DNA from: Hominilimicola fabiformis
GTDB lineage: Bacteria > Bacillota > Clostridia > UBA1381
NCBI RefSeq assembly: GCF_020687385.1
Contig: NZ_JAJEQM010000011.1
Span: forward strand, 1-64,000
Length of the DNA stretch: 64,000 nt
Direction: 5' to 3'
Notes under the pieces: generated by a model
Seen by the model: the letters and a program-made list of their open reading frames with translations, nothing else
What the model was told of the DNA's origin: nothing
The model's database searches: none
Translations under genes and position numbers: made by a program
Shown: positions 8,048-17,232 of the stretch, one piece after another
How the letters are laid out: the number at the start of each line of letters is the position of its first letter
Position numbering within the stretch: position 1 is the first letter of the stretch

Positions 8048-11000
8048 TTATTCTGTATATTGGTCTGCACTGAATATTTCTATATTATCCATTGATACAG
8101 AACCGCCTGATGATTTACCATACTTACAATATAGTCCCGATAATCCTGTTGCACTTGTATCAGCCATATCAACTTCACCGTCAAAATAAGTTTTACTTGA
8201 GTCAAGTGATTTTGCTACTACATTTACTTTGTGTGTTGTAAAATCACAAACTGCAACTACCGATACCCATTCATTATTCGGAATTGTAGTCGTTTGTCCG
8301 TTTGCTGTGATTGCACCGTCCTTTGTTTGCTTCAAATACAAAACATATCCGCCTGTACAACCATAATTTTTATTTCCATCATTATAAGTCATATTTCCCG
8401 AATGAACGGCAAATTCATTAGGATCAATATTTGCTTTTGTAAACTTAATATTCATTGCATATACAAGTCCATTATCAGATGTATATGTTTCTCCGAATGA
8501 TTTTTCTCCGCCTCTTGAATTAGTATTTGCTCCAAATCTCAAATAATTGCCAAGACTTGAATTTTCATCATACTCAACCGTCATTGCACTTTGTTGATTT
8601 GCACTAACCCATCCGTTTGCTGCCAACGTTGATGTTGTTAATGTTTTGAATGTTTCATGATACAAATAATTGTATTTATCCGGTTCAGATACTGTAAACA
8701 CCGCCGTAAACTTCGCAGTGTCATGTGCTCTTACAGTAATTTCACTTGTGAATGCAAAGTTTTCATTACTGCCGTCCTTACGCCAAGCCAAAAGTTCATA
8801 GCCTTCATTTGCAGTCGCAGTCAAAGTCACCATATCGTTCATATCTACTGTTTTTTCAGTAGTTCCTGCTTCTCCTATATATGCACTTCCCATTGTATTG
8901 TCGCTTGATTCTACTGTAATTGTCTTTTTAGGAAGAGCTTCTTGTTCAAGAGTTCCTACCTTCAAATCAGATATTTTAACATCAACTGCCGCTTTACTTG
9001 CCGATAGCAAGAAATAAGTAAGTTGTGTAGGTGAAACTGTACCAAATGTACTGTAATTACTAAATTCATATGTAACAGGGTCGAAACCGTCTATTTGAAT
9101 AGTGCCTGTTCCGTTATCCATATCAAGAATATATCTTACAGTTGACCATTTACCCTTATTTATTGAGCCTACTTCTTTACCACCAGCCTTAATTGAGCCG
9201 TTACTTGCCACATTAAATAGTGTAATTGACTGTTTTCCACCCGGATTTCTATTATCTATACCGTCTGTCAAGCCGAAATTAAGATCTCCGCCCGAAACGT
9301 ATGACAAATCCATTTCTATAAGGTATTTTCCGCTTGTGCCTATTACTGTTTCCGATGAATCGTCTGCCACATCAAATTTCTTTGAAGCATAGAATGAACC
9401 ATCTGAACTGTTATCAGCTTTCTTACCTGTCGATGCAAACTCGGCATATCTTCTGTTTATTACATCATCTGCACTTTCTGCACCAAGTTTTCCGGTATTT
9501 ACAGCACTTCCTGCCAAAGCCCAATTACCGTTTCCTGCCAAATCTTCATCACCGCTATAAGTTTTACCTTCGTAATTAAAGTTTTCCGATATAATCGAAC
9601 TCTTTATTGTCATAGGTTCATATACGGCTGAATATGTATCCGGATTATCTGTATCAACTATCAATCCTTCATCTCCACCCGCATCTTTTGCTCTGTAAAC
9701 TACTGCAGTGTATGTATCACCTTCACCAAGAACAAGACCGTCTGTTGAAGTTCTGAATTCCGTAATTGTTTGTGTTCCGTTTACAGTGTTGTCAACCTGT
9801 GCATTTGCATAGATTTTACCCTTTTCTGTTCCGTCGGAATTTTTAATGGTAATAACTACAATACCGTATGCACTCATATCCTTTTCAGATACCGAATGTT
9901 TCAAAACATCAACAGATTGTATTGTTCCGTCTTCTGCAAATACTACATTTTTTATAGTAGTAGGATATTTTGTAGGTAGCAACGAAACATATACATCAGG
10001 ATATGCCTTGTTAGGTGCAGCACCTGCTTTTACAACAGTTTCAGAAACTTCATACGGTGTTGCGGTACTTCTCATACCTGTTACAAGAGGTTTTATTGAA
10101 TTTGCTTCTACTTCTGTAATCGCCGACTGAGCCTTGTTAGTTTGAAGTTTTAGTGCTTCTTGCATAAATAAGTATGCACCGTTATCGGCACCAGCGTCAT
10201 TAGGGTGAGTACCGTCAATTCCGCCGCCTCGTACTCCACGGAAATAGTAGTCAACTGCATTTTTCTCATAAACTTCAGAACCGCGTATTTCCTTTACCTT
10301 TGCTCCGGCAGCTTTCATCCAATCAAGCCAAGGTTGATTTAGGTCAATAAATACTACATCCTTTGCTCCGGCTGCAGTAATACCCTTAGCAATAACCGTG
10401 TCTGCATACTCATAACCCGCATCTAATCCGTCTGACACTGCCTTAGCAACAAATTTATCTGCTTCTGTTTTTCCGCCTGTTATAAGCACTTCTGTATAAT
10501 ATTTTGCAGCTTTACTGAATCCGTTAAGTGTTGATTTCCATGTATTTGTTTCTGCATCAAATTGGTCTGTGTTATGACGGTCAATAGGTCCTACATAAAT
10601 CGTTGTTGCTCCTACAGAATGAGCCTTTTCATAATACTTCGGTATTGCTTTTAAATATCCCAAAGGTCCGTCATCCTTATGGTTATGTCCGTATTGAACA
10701 TATACAAAATCGCCCTTACCGATGTTTGCATTTGCCATATTCCAGTGTGCAGAATCAGTTGCATTTATACCTCCGTCACCTTGATTGGATATAGCAACTC
10801 CTGTCGGCAAATATTTCGATAAGAATGTACCTGTTCCGCCATAGTTTTGTAGCGGGAAGAACGGTTGTAATGCAGCATAATCACAGCCTGTTGAATCTGT
10901 ATACATCCAAACAGTAGGACACGCTTCAACTTCTTCAACTTCTATCGCTGAAATTGCAACATTGTCACCAACTGCTACTACATTTAGCATATCATCAGCA

Positions 11001-11872
11001 TATTTAAAATCTTTTGCTCCGTCACGTCCTTTTATGTATACGTTTTGAAGTGTTGCAGTAAATTTAACTTCCTTTGTTTCTCCTGCGGCAATTTTTTCTT
11101 CTGTTATAATAGGATGACGTCTTTCAGAAAATACAGTTGCAACAGCGTCTTTTGTCTGATTCAATCCCGTAACATAAACTTTTACTTTATAATAATGGTC
11201 ATTTTCCGCATCCATACTGAAACGAATAGGATAATCACCCTCTATTGCAGGCTCGCCTTTTATCGGAGCACCGCCAACAGCCCCCAAAAAGTCATCTGTT
11301 GCAGATGTAACCGTATTCTTTTTACCTGAATTTACAACAACAACCTGTCCTTCTTGAGTATCTATACCATCGATATGAGTTCCTACTTCATATGCCTTTT
11401 CATCAGTTCCTAACAAACCAAACTTTTTACCGTCAGATGTCTTTGTGGTGTTTGTTGAATATGCGGTATCTTTTGTTACCGAATAATATCCTGTAGCCAC
11501 ATTATCGCTGTCGCCAAAGTCAAACTTCCACATTTTTCTCGGAACATTTACAGGCTCGATAAGCAACGGACGCATATTTTGCAAACTGTCCCAAAGCATT
11601 ATTCTTGCACCTGAAGGTACGTTTATTTTACTTCCGTCAGACACCTGCTGATAATCAAGTTTTTGCAATGTACCATTATCAGAATCGTAAGATGCAATAA
11701 TCGCATATGCATTACTCGATGAATGAATTGTTGCAGTATTACCGTCAAGCGTTACTGCATAGTTTCCGCCTGTGGTATCGTCTGCACTTGCCGTCATAGG
11801 CAATACGATACTTCCCGCAATCATTGCCGTTGACAATGCCGCACAAAGCAATTTTTTTAGATTGTTTTTCAT
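8048..11872 (-). CDS. secreted SGNH esterase (rhamnogalacturonan acetylesterase-like) with LamG modules
   Basis: A 1274-residue exported protein. Signal peptide to about residue 31; a module containing IMLWDSLQNMRPL (about 35-105); a beta domain starting WKFDFGDSDN (about 112-310) typical of pectin-related acetylesterases; an SGNH hydrolase domain (about 315-575) with nucleophile Ser in YTDSTGCDY, oxyanion Asn in QYGHNHKDD and the Asp-His pair in DGTHPNDAG; LamG-like domain (about 757-975); divergent InlB repeat (about 984-1060); C-terminal LamG-like domain (about 1067-1274). It probably removes acetyl groups from pectic rhamnogalacturonan outside the cell. The upstream frame extends 12 codons further, but the ATG at 11872 has AAGGAGAAGG at ideal spacing and begins the signal peptide. 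The first block is TDST instead of the usual GDS. Confidence 0.82.
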   Translation of the reverse strand: MKNNLKKLLCAALSTAMIAGSIVLPMTASADDTTGGNYAVTLDGNTATIHSSSNAYAIIASYDSDNGTLQKLDYQQVSDGSKINVPSGARIMLWDSLQNMRPLLIEPVNVPRKMWKFDFGDSDNVATGYYSVTKDTAYSTNTTKTSDGKKFGLLGTDEKAYEVGTHIDGIDTQEGQVVVVNSGKKNTVTSATDDFLGAVGGAPIKGEPAIEGDYPIRFSMDAENDHYYKVKVYVTGLNQTKDAVATVFSERRHPIITEEKIAAGETKEVKFTATLQNVYIKGRDGAKDFKYADDMLNVVAVGDNVAISAIEVEEVEACPTVWMYTDSTGCDYAALQPFFPLQNYGGTGTFLSKYLPTGVAISNQGDGGINATDSAHWNMANANIGKGDFVYVQYGHNHKDDGPLGYLKAIPKYYEKAHSVGATTIYVGPIDRHNTDQFDAETNTWKSTLNGFSKAAKYYTEVLITGGKTEADKFVAKAVSDGLDAGYEYADTVIAKGITAAGAKDVVFIDLNQPWLDWMKAAGAKVKEIRGSEVYEKNAVDYYFRGVRGGGIDGTHPNDAGADNGAYLFMQEALKLQTNKAQSAITEVEANSIKPLVTGMRSTATPYEVSETVVKAGAAPNKAYPDVYVSLLPTKYPTTIKNVVFAEDGTIQSVDVLKHSVSEKDMSAYGIVVITIKNSDGTEKGKIYANAQVDNTVNGTQTITEFRTSTDGLVLGEGDTYTAVVYRAKDAGGDEGLIVDTDNPDTYSAVYEPMTIKSSIISENFNYEGKTYSGDEDLAGNGNWALAGSAVNTGKLGAESADDVINRRYAEFASTGKKADNSSDGSFYASKKFDVADDSSETVIGTSGKYLIEMDLSYVSGGDLNFGLTDGIDNRNPGGKQSITLFNVASNGSIKAGGKEVGSINKGKWSTVRYILDMDNGTGTIQIDGFDPVTYEFSNYSTFGTVSPTQLTYFLLSASKAAVDVKISDLKVGTLEQEALPKKTITVESSDNTMGSAYIGEAGTTEKTVDMNDMVTLTATANEGYELLAWRKDGSNENFAFTSEITVRAHDTAKFTAVFTVSEPDKYNYLYHETFKTLTTSTLAANGWVSANQQSAMTVEYDENSSLGNYLRFGANTNSRGGEKSFGETYTSDNGLVYAMNIKFTKANIDPNEFAVHSGNMTYNDGNKNYGCTGGYVLYLKQTKDGAITANGQTTTIPNNEWVSVVAVCDFTTHKVNVVAKSLDSSKTYFDGEVDMADTSATGLSGLYCKYGKSSGGSVSMDNIEIFSADQYTE

Positions 11873-11953
11873 AAAACCTTCTCCTTTTTTATAAATTTCC
11901 TCTCTCAAATTTGCCGTTATAAATTATATTATCATATTCTCTCAAAAAAGAAA

Positions 11954-11994
11954 AGCAGATTAATAAAAAAAGTAGTTTTTTTATTAAATCTGCT
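11954..11994 (-). terminator. terminator of the mltG-trmR-trhP operon
   Basis: AGCAGATTAATAAAAAA (11954-11970) pairs with TTTTTTATTAAATCTGCT (11976-11993), a long AT-rich hairpin just after the trhP stop at 12003. Confidence 0.65.
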
Positions 11995-12002
11995 CTGTTT
12001 TT

Positions 12003-13226
12003 TTACTTTTTCTTTCTAAGCATTGCACCCTCGCAAACAGGCTGTGCCGTTTTAAACTTAACTATCTGCTCCGCATGGTTTGCAACTTCGATTTCGTTAC
12101 CGTTTTCGTCGCACATACTTTCAACCGTCTGTACGAAAAACGGTTTCATAGGCTGAATTATCTCTATTTCGTCCCCCTTAAAGAAACGGTTTCTCTGCGT
12201 AATTGTCGCAATACCCGTTTTTTCATCATAATCCTTTACTATGCCGATAAGGTCATAATCTCTGATATACGAACTTGACGTGTAAACCTGTGAATTTTCA
12301 TCCGGCTTGCCGAAATAAAAACCTGTTGTATACGGTCTGTGACTGACCTTGCAAAGCTCTTCATATTCCGCTTCATTAAACACATAATTTTCGGGATCGG
12401 CACAATATCTGTCAATCTCACGTCTGTATGCTCCGACAACCGTTGCAACATAATAAGAAGTTTTTACTCTGCCCTCGATTTTAAGGCTCGCAATACCGCT
12501 TTGCACAAGCTCAGGTATATGACGGATTGTACACAAGTCCTTTGAATTAAATATAAACGTACCTCTTTCGTTTTCAAACACGTCCATATATTCACCCGGT
12601 CTTGTTTCCTCGACAAGTTTGTAATTCCATCTGCACGGATGTGCGCAAGCACCCATGTTTGAGTCACGTCCCGTCATATAGTTTGACAAAAGACATCTGC
12701 CAGAATACGATATACACATAGCGCCGTGTATAAATGCTTCAAGCTCCAAGTCCTCAGGAATTTTCTTTTGAAATTCCGCAATTTCTTTAAACGACATTTC
12801 TCTTGCAAGCACGACACGCGTCGCACCCATCTTGTACCACTTTATTGCCGAGCGATAATTAATGTTATTTGCCTGTGTACTTACATGAATAGGTATTTCC
12901 GGTGCAAGTTCCTGCATCATATCAAACAATCCCAAATCTGCCACAAGCACTGCGTCAAAGCCGTAATTCTTTATATCTTTGACAAACTCCTCAAATTCTT
13001 CAATATCATCATTATGCGGAAGAATATTTGCGGTAAGGTACACTTTTTTGCCTCTGTCGTGAGCGTACTTTATACCCTCCTGCATATCTTCCTTTGAAAA
13101 ATTTTCCGCCGCAACACGCAGCGAAAACATTTCACCGCCGATATACACCGCGTCCGCACCGTAATCTATCGCTGTTTTCAATTTCTCCAAGCTGCCGCCG
13201 GGAGCTAAAAGTTCTGGTTTCTTCAT
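12003..13226 (-). CDS. trhP: U32 family protein, tRNA uridine hydroxylase subunit
   Basis: A 407-residue peptidase-U32-family protein. It starts KPELLAPGGSLEKLKTAIDYGADAVYIGG, the N-terminal signature, has the family core EAFIHGAMCISYSGRC, and carries four cysteines (CISYSGRC then GACAHPC) thought to hold an iron-sulfur cluster. It is the last gene of mltG-trmR-trhP, matching Bacillus yrrL-yrrM-yrrN/yrrO. There TrhP (YrrN/YrrO) makes 5-hydroxyuridine at tRNA position 34 from prephenate-dependent chemistry and TrmR methylates it to 5-methoxyuridine. Length matches the longer YrrO-type subunit. A short YrrN-type partner is not in the cluster. Older annotations call these collagenase-like proteases, which the context does not support. 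Confidence 0.85.
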   Translation of the reverse strand: MKKPELLAPGGSLEKLKTAIDYGADAVYIGGEMFSLRVAAENFSKEDMQEGIKYAHDRGKKVYLTANILPHNDDIEEFEEFVKDIKNYGFDAVLVADLGLFDMMQELAPEIPIHVSTQANNINYRSAIKWYKMGATRVVLAREMSFKEIAEFQKKIPEDLELEAFIHGAMCISYSGRCLLSNYMTGRDSNMGACAHPCRWNYKLVEETRPGEYMDVFENERGTFIFNSKDLCTIRHIPELVQSGIASLKIEGRVKTSYYVATVVGAYRREIDRYCADPENYVFNEAEYEELCKVSHRPYTTGFYFGKPDENSQVYTSSSYIRDYDLIGIVKDYDEKTGIATITQRNRFFKGDEIEIIQPMKPFFVQTVESMCDENGNEIEVANHAEQIVKFKTAQPVCEGAMLRKKK

Positions 13227-13246
13227 AAATATATTCCTACCCTTTA

Positions 13247-13912
13247 TTATTTCTTTACCGATATTGTAACACCGTCACCAAGCGGTAAAAGCGATGTTTC
13301 AAGTTCCTTATGCTCCATAAGCATATCAATATATTTTCTAAGACGTTTAACTATTGTGATTTTTCTTCTCACAACGTGGTTATCATCCGCTGTCATTCCC
13401 TTGTAAAGCACATTGTCGGAAATAAGCACACCGCCTTTTTTCAGCAATCTCACGCACTCGTCAAGCATATAAATATAATGTGCTTTCGGACCGTCAAGGA
13501 ATATCATATCAAAAACTTCATCATCGTCAATATACGAAAGATAATCCTTTGCGTCTGCCTCAATAACCGATATTTTTCCCGCATATCCCGAAGTTTTAAT
13601 ATTCTCCCTTGCGATACGCACCATATCTTCGTTACATTCAAGTGTTGCTATTTCGCAGTCATCATCTGTAGCCTGTGCCATTAATATAGAAGAATACCCA
13701 ATCGCACAACCTACTTCAAGTATTTTTTTCGGTTTAACCGTTCTGCACATCACCGACAAAAACCTTGCCGTTTCAGGCTCTACTATCGGAACACTGTTTT
13801 CTTCCGCATATTTTTCAAGCGAGTGCATAAATTCATCGTTATGCACTGTTTTCGCACGCAAATATTCCGTTATATACGGCGGAACAATCGCGTCTTTATC
13901 ATATTCTATCAT
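13247..13912 (-). CDS. trmR: tRNA 5-hydroxyuridine O-methyltransferase
   Basis: A 221-residue class I SAM methyltransferase of the O-methyltransferase family 3 fold. Motif I is ILEVGCAIGYSSI (about 76-88), motif II an acidic TLECNE (about 103-108), and the metal-binding acidic residues sit in DMIFLDGPKAHY (about 138-149) and LISDNVLYKG. It lies 13 nt after mltG and 20 nt before trhP. With that neighbour it most likely methylates 5-hydroxyuridine-34 to 5-methoxyuridine in tRNA, as Bacillus TrmR/YrrM. The start follows AAGAGG. By sequence alone a catechol-type O-methyltransferase would be possible; the gene order argues for TrmR. Confidence 0.85.
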   Translation of the reverse strand: MIEYDKDAIVPPYITEYLRAKTVHNDEFMHSLEKYAEENSVPIVEPETARFLSVMCRTVKPKKILEVGCAIGYSSILMAQATDDDCEIATLECNEDMVRIARENIKTSGYAGKISVIEADAKDYLSYIDDDEVFDMIFLDGPKAHYIYMLDECVRLLKKGGVLISDNVLYKGMTADDNHVVRRKITIVKRLRKYIDMLMEHKELETSLLPLGDGVTISVKK

Positions 13913-13925
13913 TTATCAAACCTCT

Positions 13926-15008
13926 TTATTGTTTTAAACTGTCTTGATTTTCAATCGCACTGTCATCGACCGAAATATTTTGCTCAGTACTCTGCATTGC
14001 CGCAAGGTGTTCTTCATATGTCTTTGAAAAGATATGCGAGCCGTCCTTGCCAAGAACAAAGTAATACGCATCGGTTGCCTCCGGATAAAGTGCCGCCTCT
14101 ATACATTCCGTTCCCGGATTGCATATAGGGCCTATTGGGAATCCCGCATACATATATGTGTTATACGGCGAATCTATCTGCGTGTCGGCAATAGAAAGTA
14201 CAGGCTTTCTTTCACCTAAAATATACTGTACCGTTGCACACGATTGGAACTTCATACCCGAGTTTCTTCTATTATAAAATACTCCCGCAACTTTTGCTCT
14301 TTCCGTTCCGCTGTCCGTTTCACGTTCAACGATTGACGCCATAGTTATAACTTCATCAACCGTCAACCCAAGCTCTGTCGCACGTTCATAATACTCCGGT
14401 TTAAACTGATTGTCAAATGCCGCAAGCATTAAATCAACAATATCGTGTGCCGACATTCCGTTCGGAATTTCGTACGTTGCAGGGAACAAATACCCCTCCA
14501 TACGTCCGTCACGTTCAGGCAAGTTTTTCAAGAACGCATAATCATAATCGTCTGGATTTAAAGCCGCATAAAAGTCCTGCCAGCTTACAATGCCTGCCTC
14601 ATCAAGTTTCTGTGCTATCTGCTTGATTTCATAGCCCTCCGGTATTGTAATTTTCGCAGCCTCACGGCTCGGCGTTATTATAAGATTAAGTATGTCACTG
14701 TAACTCATTCCGTCATCAATCGTTGCCGCACCCGGCTGAAAATTACCGTCATATCCGCCGAGCTTTGACTGCACCTTAAACAAAAGCGGATACTTTATTA
14801 TGCCGTTGTCCTTTAACAGTTTTGCAACAGATGACGTACCGTCACCTTCTGCAACCTCTATTCTCTTACTTCCTTCTTCTATTGAAACACCAAGGCTGTC
14901 GCTTAATAGTATGCCCGTTCCCGCAAGACTCAAAACAACTATAACAGCTATGATTATCACAGGCACTTTCCATTTGCCGTAACCTGTTTCATGCACCTTT
15001 ACTGCCAT
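13926..15008 (-). CDS. mltG: endolytic murein transglycosylase
   Basis: A 360-residue MltG (YceG-like). A short cytoplasmic tail is followed by one membrane helix (about 16-38, VPVIIIAVIVVLSLAGTGILL), a LysM-like part and the catalytic domain with the Glu in ASIVERETDSGTERAKVAG and conserved SPYNTYMYAGFPIGPICNPG. MltG cuts nascent glycan strands at the membrane and releases them from the synthesis machinery. The open frame extends 28 codons upstream, but GGAGGA at 15016-15021 points to the ATG at 15008. A sigma-A promoter lies just upstream. It is the first gene of the mltG-trmR-trhP operon, conserved across Firmicutes. Confidence 0.92.
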   Translation of the reverse strand: MAVKVHETGYGKWKVPVIIIAVIVVLSLAGTGILLSDSLGVSIEEGSKRIEVAEGDGTSSVAKLLKDNGIIKYPLLFKVQSKLGGYDGNFQPGAATIDDGMSYSDILNLIITPSREAAKITIPEGYEIKQIAQKLDEAGIVSWQDFYAALNPDDYDYAFLKNLPERDGRMEGYLFPATYEIPNGMSAHDIVDLMLAAFDNQFKPEYYERATELGLTVDEVITMASIVERETDSGTERAKVAGVFYNRRNSGMKFQSCATVQYILGERKPVLSIADTQIDSPYNTYMYAGFPIGPICNPGTECIEAALYPEATDAYYFVLGKDGSHIFSKTYEEHLAAMQSTEQNISVDDSAIENQDSLKQ

Positions 15009-15042
15009 AAAAGTGTCCTCCTTATTAATACATATTACTGCT

Positions 15043-15071
15043 ATTCTATAACAAAATACACTTTTCGTCAA
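15043..15071 (-). promoter_or_regulatory. promoter of the mltG operon
   Basis: The minus strand has TTGACG (15066-15071), 17 bp, TAGAAT (15043-15048). This location also supports the internal ATG as the mltG start, because the longer reading frame would begin upstream of the transcript. Confidence 0.6.
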
Positions 15072-15132
15072 GTTTTGCGTTTTTTTTGTCAATTTATACG
15101 ATAACTTTTCTTTAATTTTTACATATTCATAA

Positions 15133-15161
15133 TTGAAAATTTTGAGAAAGTATTATATAAT
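15133..15161 (+). promoter_or_regulatory. promoter of phosphoglucomutase
   Basis: TTGAAA (15133-15138), 17-bp spacer, TATAAT (15156-15161), followed by AAGGAGGAG and the ATG at 15197. It is divergent from the mltG promoter. Confidence 0.75.
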
Positions 15162-15196
15162 ATTAATATGAGATTATTTTTAAGGAGGAGTTATCA

Positions 15197-16930
15197 ATGG
15201 GATACAAGGAAACCTACAACCGTTGGCTTACAAGCGACGTGGTTGATGATGACACAAAAGCAGAGCTTAAATCTATTGAAAACAACGAAAAAGAAATAGA
15301 AGAAAGATTTTATCGTGAACTTGAATTCGGTACAGCCGGTATGAGAGGTATTATCGGAGCGGGTACGAACAGAATCAATATATATAACGTAAGACGTGCA
15401 AGTCAAGGTGTTGCGAAATACGTTCTTTCAAACGGTGAGGACGCCGCAAAAGCAGGTGTTCTTATTGGTTACGATACACGTAATTTTTCACGCACATTTG
15501 CTGAAGAAACAGCTAAGGTTCTTACCTGTGCGGGTGTAAAGACTTATCTTTTTCCTATCGTTCATTCAGTTCCGGAAGTTTCATTCGGTATTCGTGAACT
15601 TGGTTGCAGTGCCGGCGTTATGATTACCGCCAGCCACAACCCTAAAGAATACAACGGTTACAAGGTATACGGTCCCGACGGCGGACAACTCCCTCCGGAC
15701 GCGGCTGATGTTGTTGTTGCCGCAATCGACAGCTACGATATATTTGACGACGTTAAGTTTATTTCGCTTGACGAAGCAAAAGAAAAAGGCTTGCTTGAAA
15801 TCGTAAGCAGTGACCTTGACGAAAAATTCCTTGACGTTGTTCAAACACAACAGCAAAATCCCGAGGCAGTAGCAGAAGTTGCAGATACATTCAAGCTTAT
15901 CTACACACCTTTCCACGGCACAGGCTCAAGACCTATCAAGGCAATACTTAACCGTATGGGCTTTAAAAATGTGCTTGTCGTTAAGGAACAGGATACAGAG
16001 GACGGTAATTTCCCGACTGTTAAGTCACCTAATCCGGAGGACAAGGAAGGTTTTGAAATCGCTATAAAAATGGCAAAGGAAAATGACGTTGACGTTATCA
16101 TCGGTACAGACCCCGACTGTGACAGAGTCGGTATAGTTGTTCGTGACGCCGACGGCATATACAGAACACTTACAGGCAACCAAACAGGTGCTTTGCTTGT
16201 TGAATACATACTTTCATCAAAGAAAGCCAAAGGCACTCTGCCTGAAAACGGCGTTGTTATCAAGACAATCGTTACAACAGAGCTTGCCGCCGCAATCGCT
16301 CATTCATACGGTATCGAAATTATGAACGTGCTTACAGGCTTTAAGTACATAGGCGAAAAAATGACAGAGTTCGCAAAGACAGGCGACCATACATATCTTA
16401 TCGGCTTTGAAGAAAGCTACGGTTATCTTGTAGGTACTCACGCACGCGACAAAGACGGCGTTGTTGCGACAATGCTTATCGCAGAAATGGCTGCTTACTA
16501 CAAAACAAAGGGTAAGTCACTTTACGAAGCACTTATGGATATATACAAGAAGTACGGATATTATTCAGAAAAGACAGTTTCATTTGTAATGCCGGGTAAA
16601 GACGGTATGGAAAAGATGTCACAGTTACTTACAGACCTACGTCAAACACCGCCGACAAAAGTTGCAGGTATGGACGTTGTACTTTACACCGACTATCAGT
16701 CACAAACAATTAAAGATACAAAGGGCAATGTTTCACCTCTTAAAGGTTTGCCTAAGTCAAACGTATTGAAGTACAACCTTTCAGACGAAAAGACTTACTT
16801 TATCGTAAGACCGTCGGGAACAGAGCCGAAAATCAAGTTGTATCTCGGCACATTCGCAGAAAGCTTTGAAACAGCCGAAAAGACTATCGAAAAAGTTCTT
16901 GAAGATTGCAAAAAACAACTTGGACTATAA
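15197..16930 (+). CDS. pgcA: phosphoglucomutase / phosphomannomutase
   Basis: A 577-residue alpha-D-phosphohexomutase that interconverts glucose-1-phosphate and glucose-6-phosphate, feeding UDP-glucose and surface polysaccharide synthesis. The phosphoserine loop is TASHNPKEYNGYKVY (about 143-157), the metal loop DPDCDRVGI (about 305-313), the sugar loop GFEESYGY (about 404-411) and the phosphate-binding loop RPSGTEPKIK (near 540). FGTAGMRG near residue 46 is the N-terminal signature of the long PgcA-type enzymes. It is monocistronic, with promoter and terminator visible. A second phosphohexomutase, glmM, lies at 39-40 kb and differs in length and specificity loop. Confidence 0.93.
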   Translation: MGYKETYNRWLTSDVVDDDTKAELKSIENNEKEIEERFYRELEFGTAGMRGIIGAGTNRINIYNVRRASQGVAKYVLSNGEDAAKAGVLIGYDTRNFSRTFAEETAKVLTCAGVKTYLFPIVHSVPEVSFGIRELGCSAGVMITASHNPKEYNGYKVYGPDGGQLPPDAADVVVAAIDSYDIFDDVKFISLDEAKEKGLLEIVSSDLDEKFLDVVQTQQQNPEAVAEVADTFKLIYTPFHGTGSRPIKAILNRMGFKNVLVVKEQDTEDGNFPTVKSPNPEDKEGFEIAIKMAKENDVDVIIGTDPDCDRVGIVVRDADGIYRTLTGNQTGALLVEYILSSKKAKGTLPENGVVIKTIVTTELAAAIAHSYGIEIMNVLTGFKYIGEKMTEFAKTGDHTYLIGFEESYGYLVGTHARDKDGVVATMLIAEMAAYYKTKGKSLYEALMDIYKKYGYYSEKTVSFVMPGKDGMEKMSQLLTDLRQTPPTKVAGMDVVLYTDYQSQTIKDTKGNVSPLKGLPKSNVLKYNLSDEKTYFIVRPSGTEPKIKLYLGTFAESFETAEKTIEKVLEDCKKQLGL

Positions 16931-16934
16931 ACCA

Positions 16935-16963
16935 AAATGCCTTTCTCAAAGAGAAAGGCATTT
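16935..16963 (+). terminator. terminator of pgcA
   Basis: AAATGCCTTTCTC (16935-16947) and GAGAAAGGCATTT (16951-16963) form a perfect 13-bp stem with an AAA loop directly after the pgcA stop. Confidence 0.8.
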
Positions 16964-16969
16964 CAGATT

Positions 16970-17205
16970 GTAGACAAAACCGTTATGGTTTTGTCTACTT
17001 TGTTCTTGGGTGTTTGAGGTGCAACCTCAATTTATAATCATTTTTGGCGACCTGTGCGGCAGAAATGGCTTAAAATCTAAAGTTTCGACTTTGGAGGAAC
17101 TTTATGATTTTTTCTCTAAAAACACTCAAAAATTACATCACAAGATGTGATTTTTGGAGCTGTCGACATTTTGTCGACAGACTCATTAACTTGTGGTATC
17201 ATTAA
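16970..17205. repeat. hairpin-rich intergenic element
   Basis: Three perfect inverted repeats follow one another: GTAGACAAAACC/GGTTTTGTCTAC (16970-16981, 16987-16998), TTGAGGT/ACCTCAA (17014-17020, 17024-17030) and CTGTCGACA/TGTCGACAG (17160-17168, 17172-17180). A 33-codon frame with GGAGGA before its ATG (17104-17205) crosses the last hairpin. The words CAGATTGTAGACAAA here and CAGATTGTCGACAAA at about 40640 both follow terminators, suggesting a dispersed element. A structured RNA or a repeat is possible; I see no known RNA family. This accounts for most of the gap 16931-17232. Confidence 0.45.
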
Positions 17206-17232
17206 ATTATATTACACTTTGGGGTGATTGCA

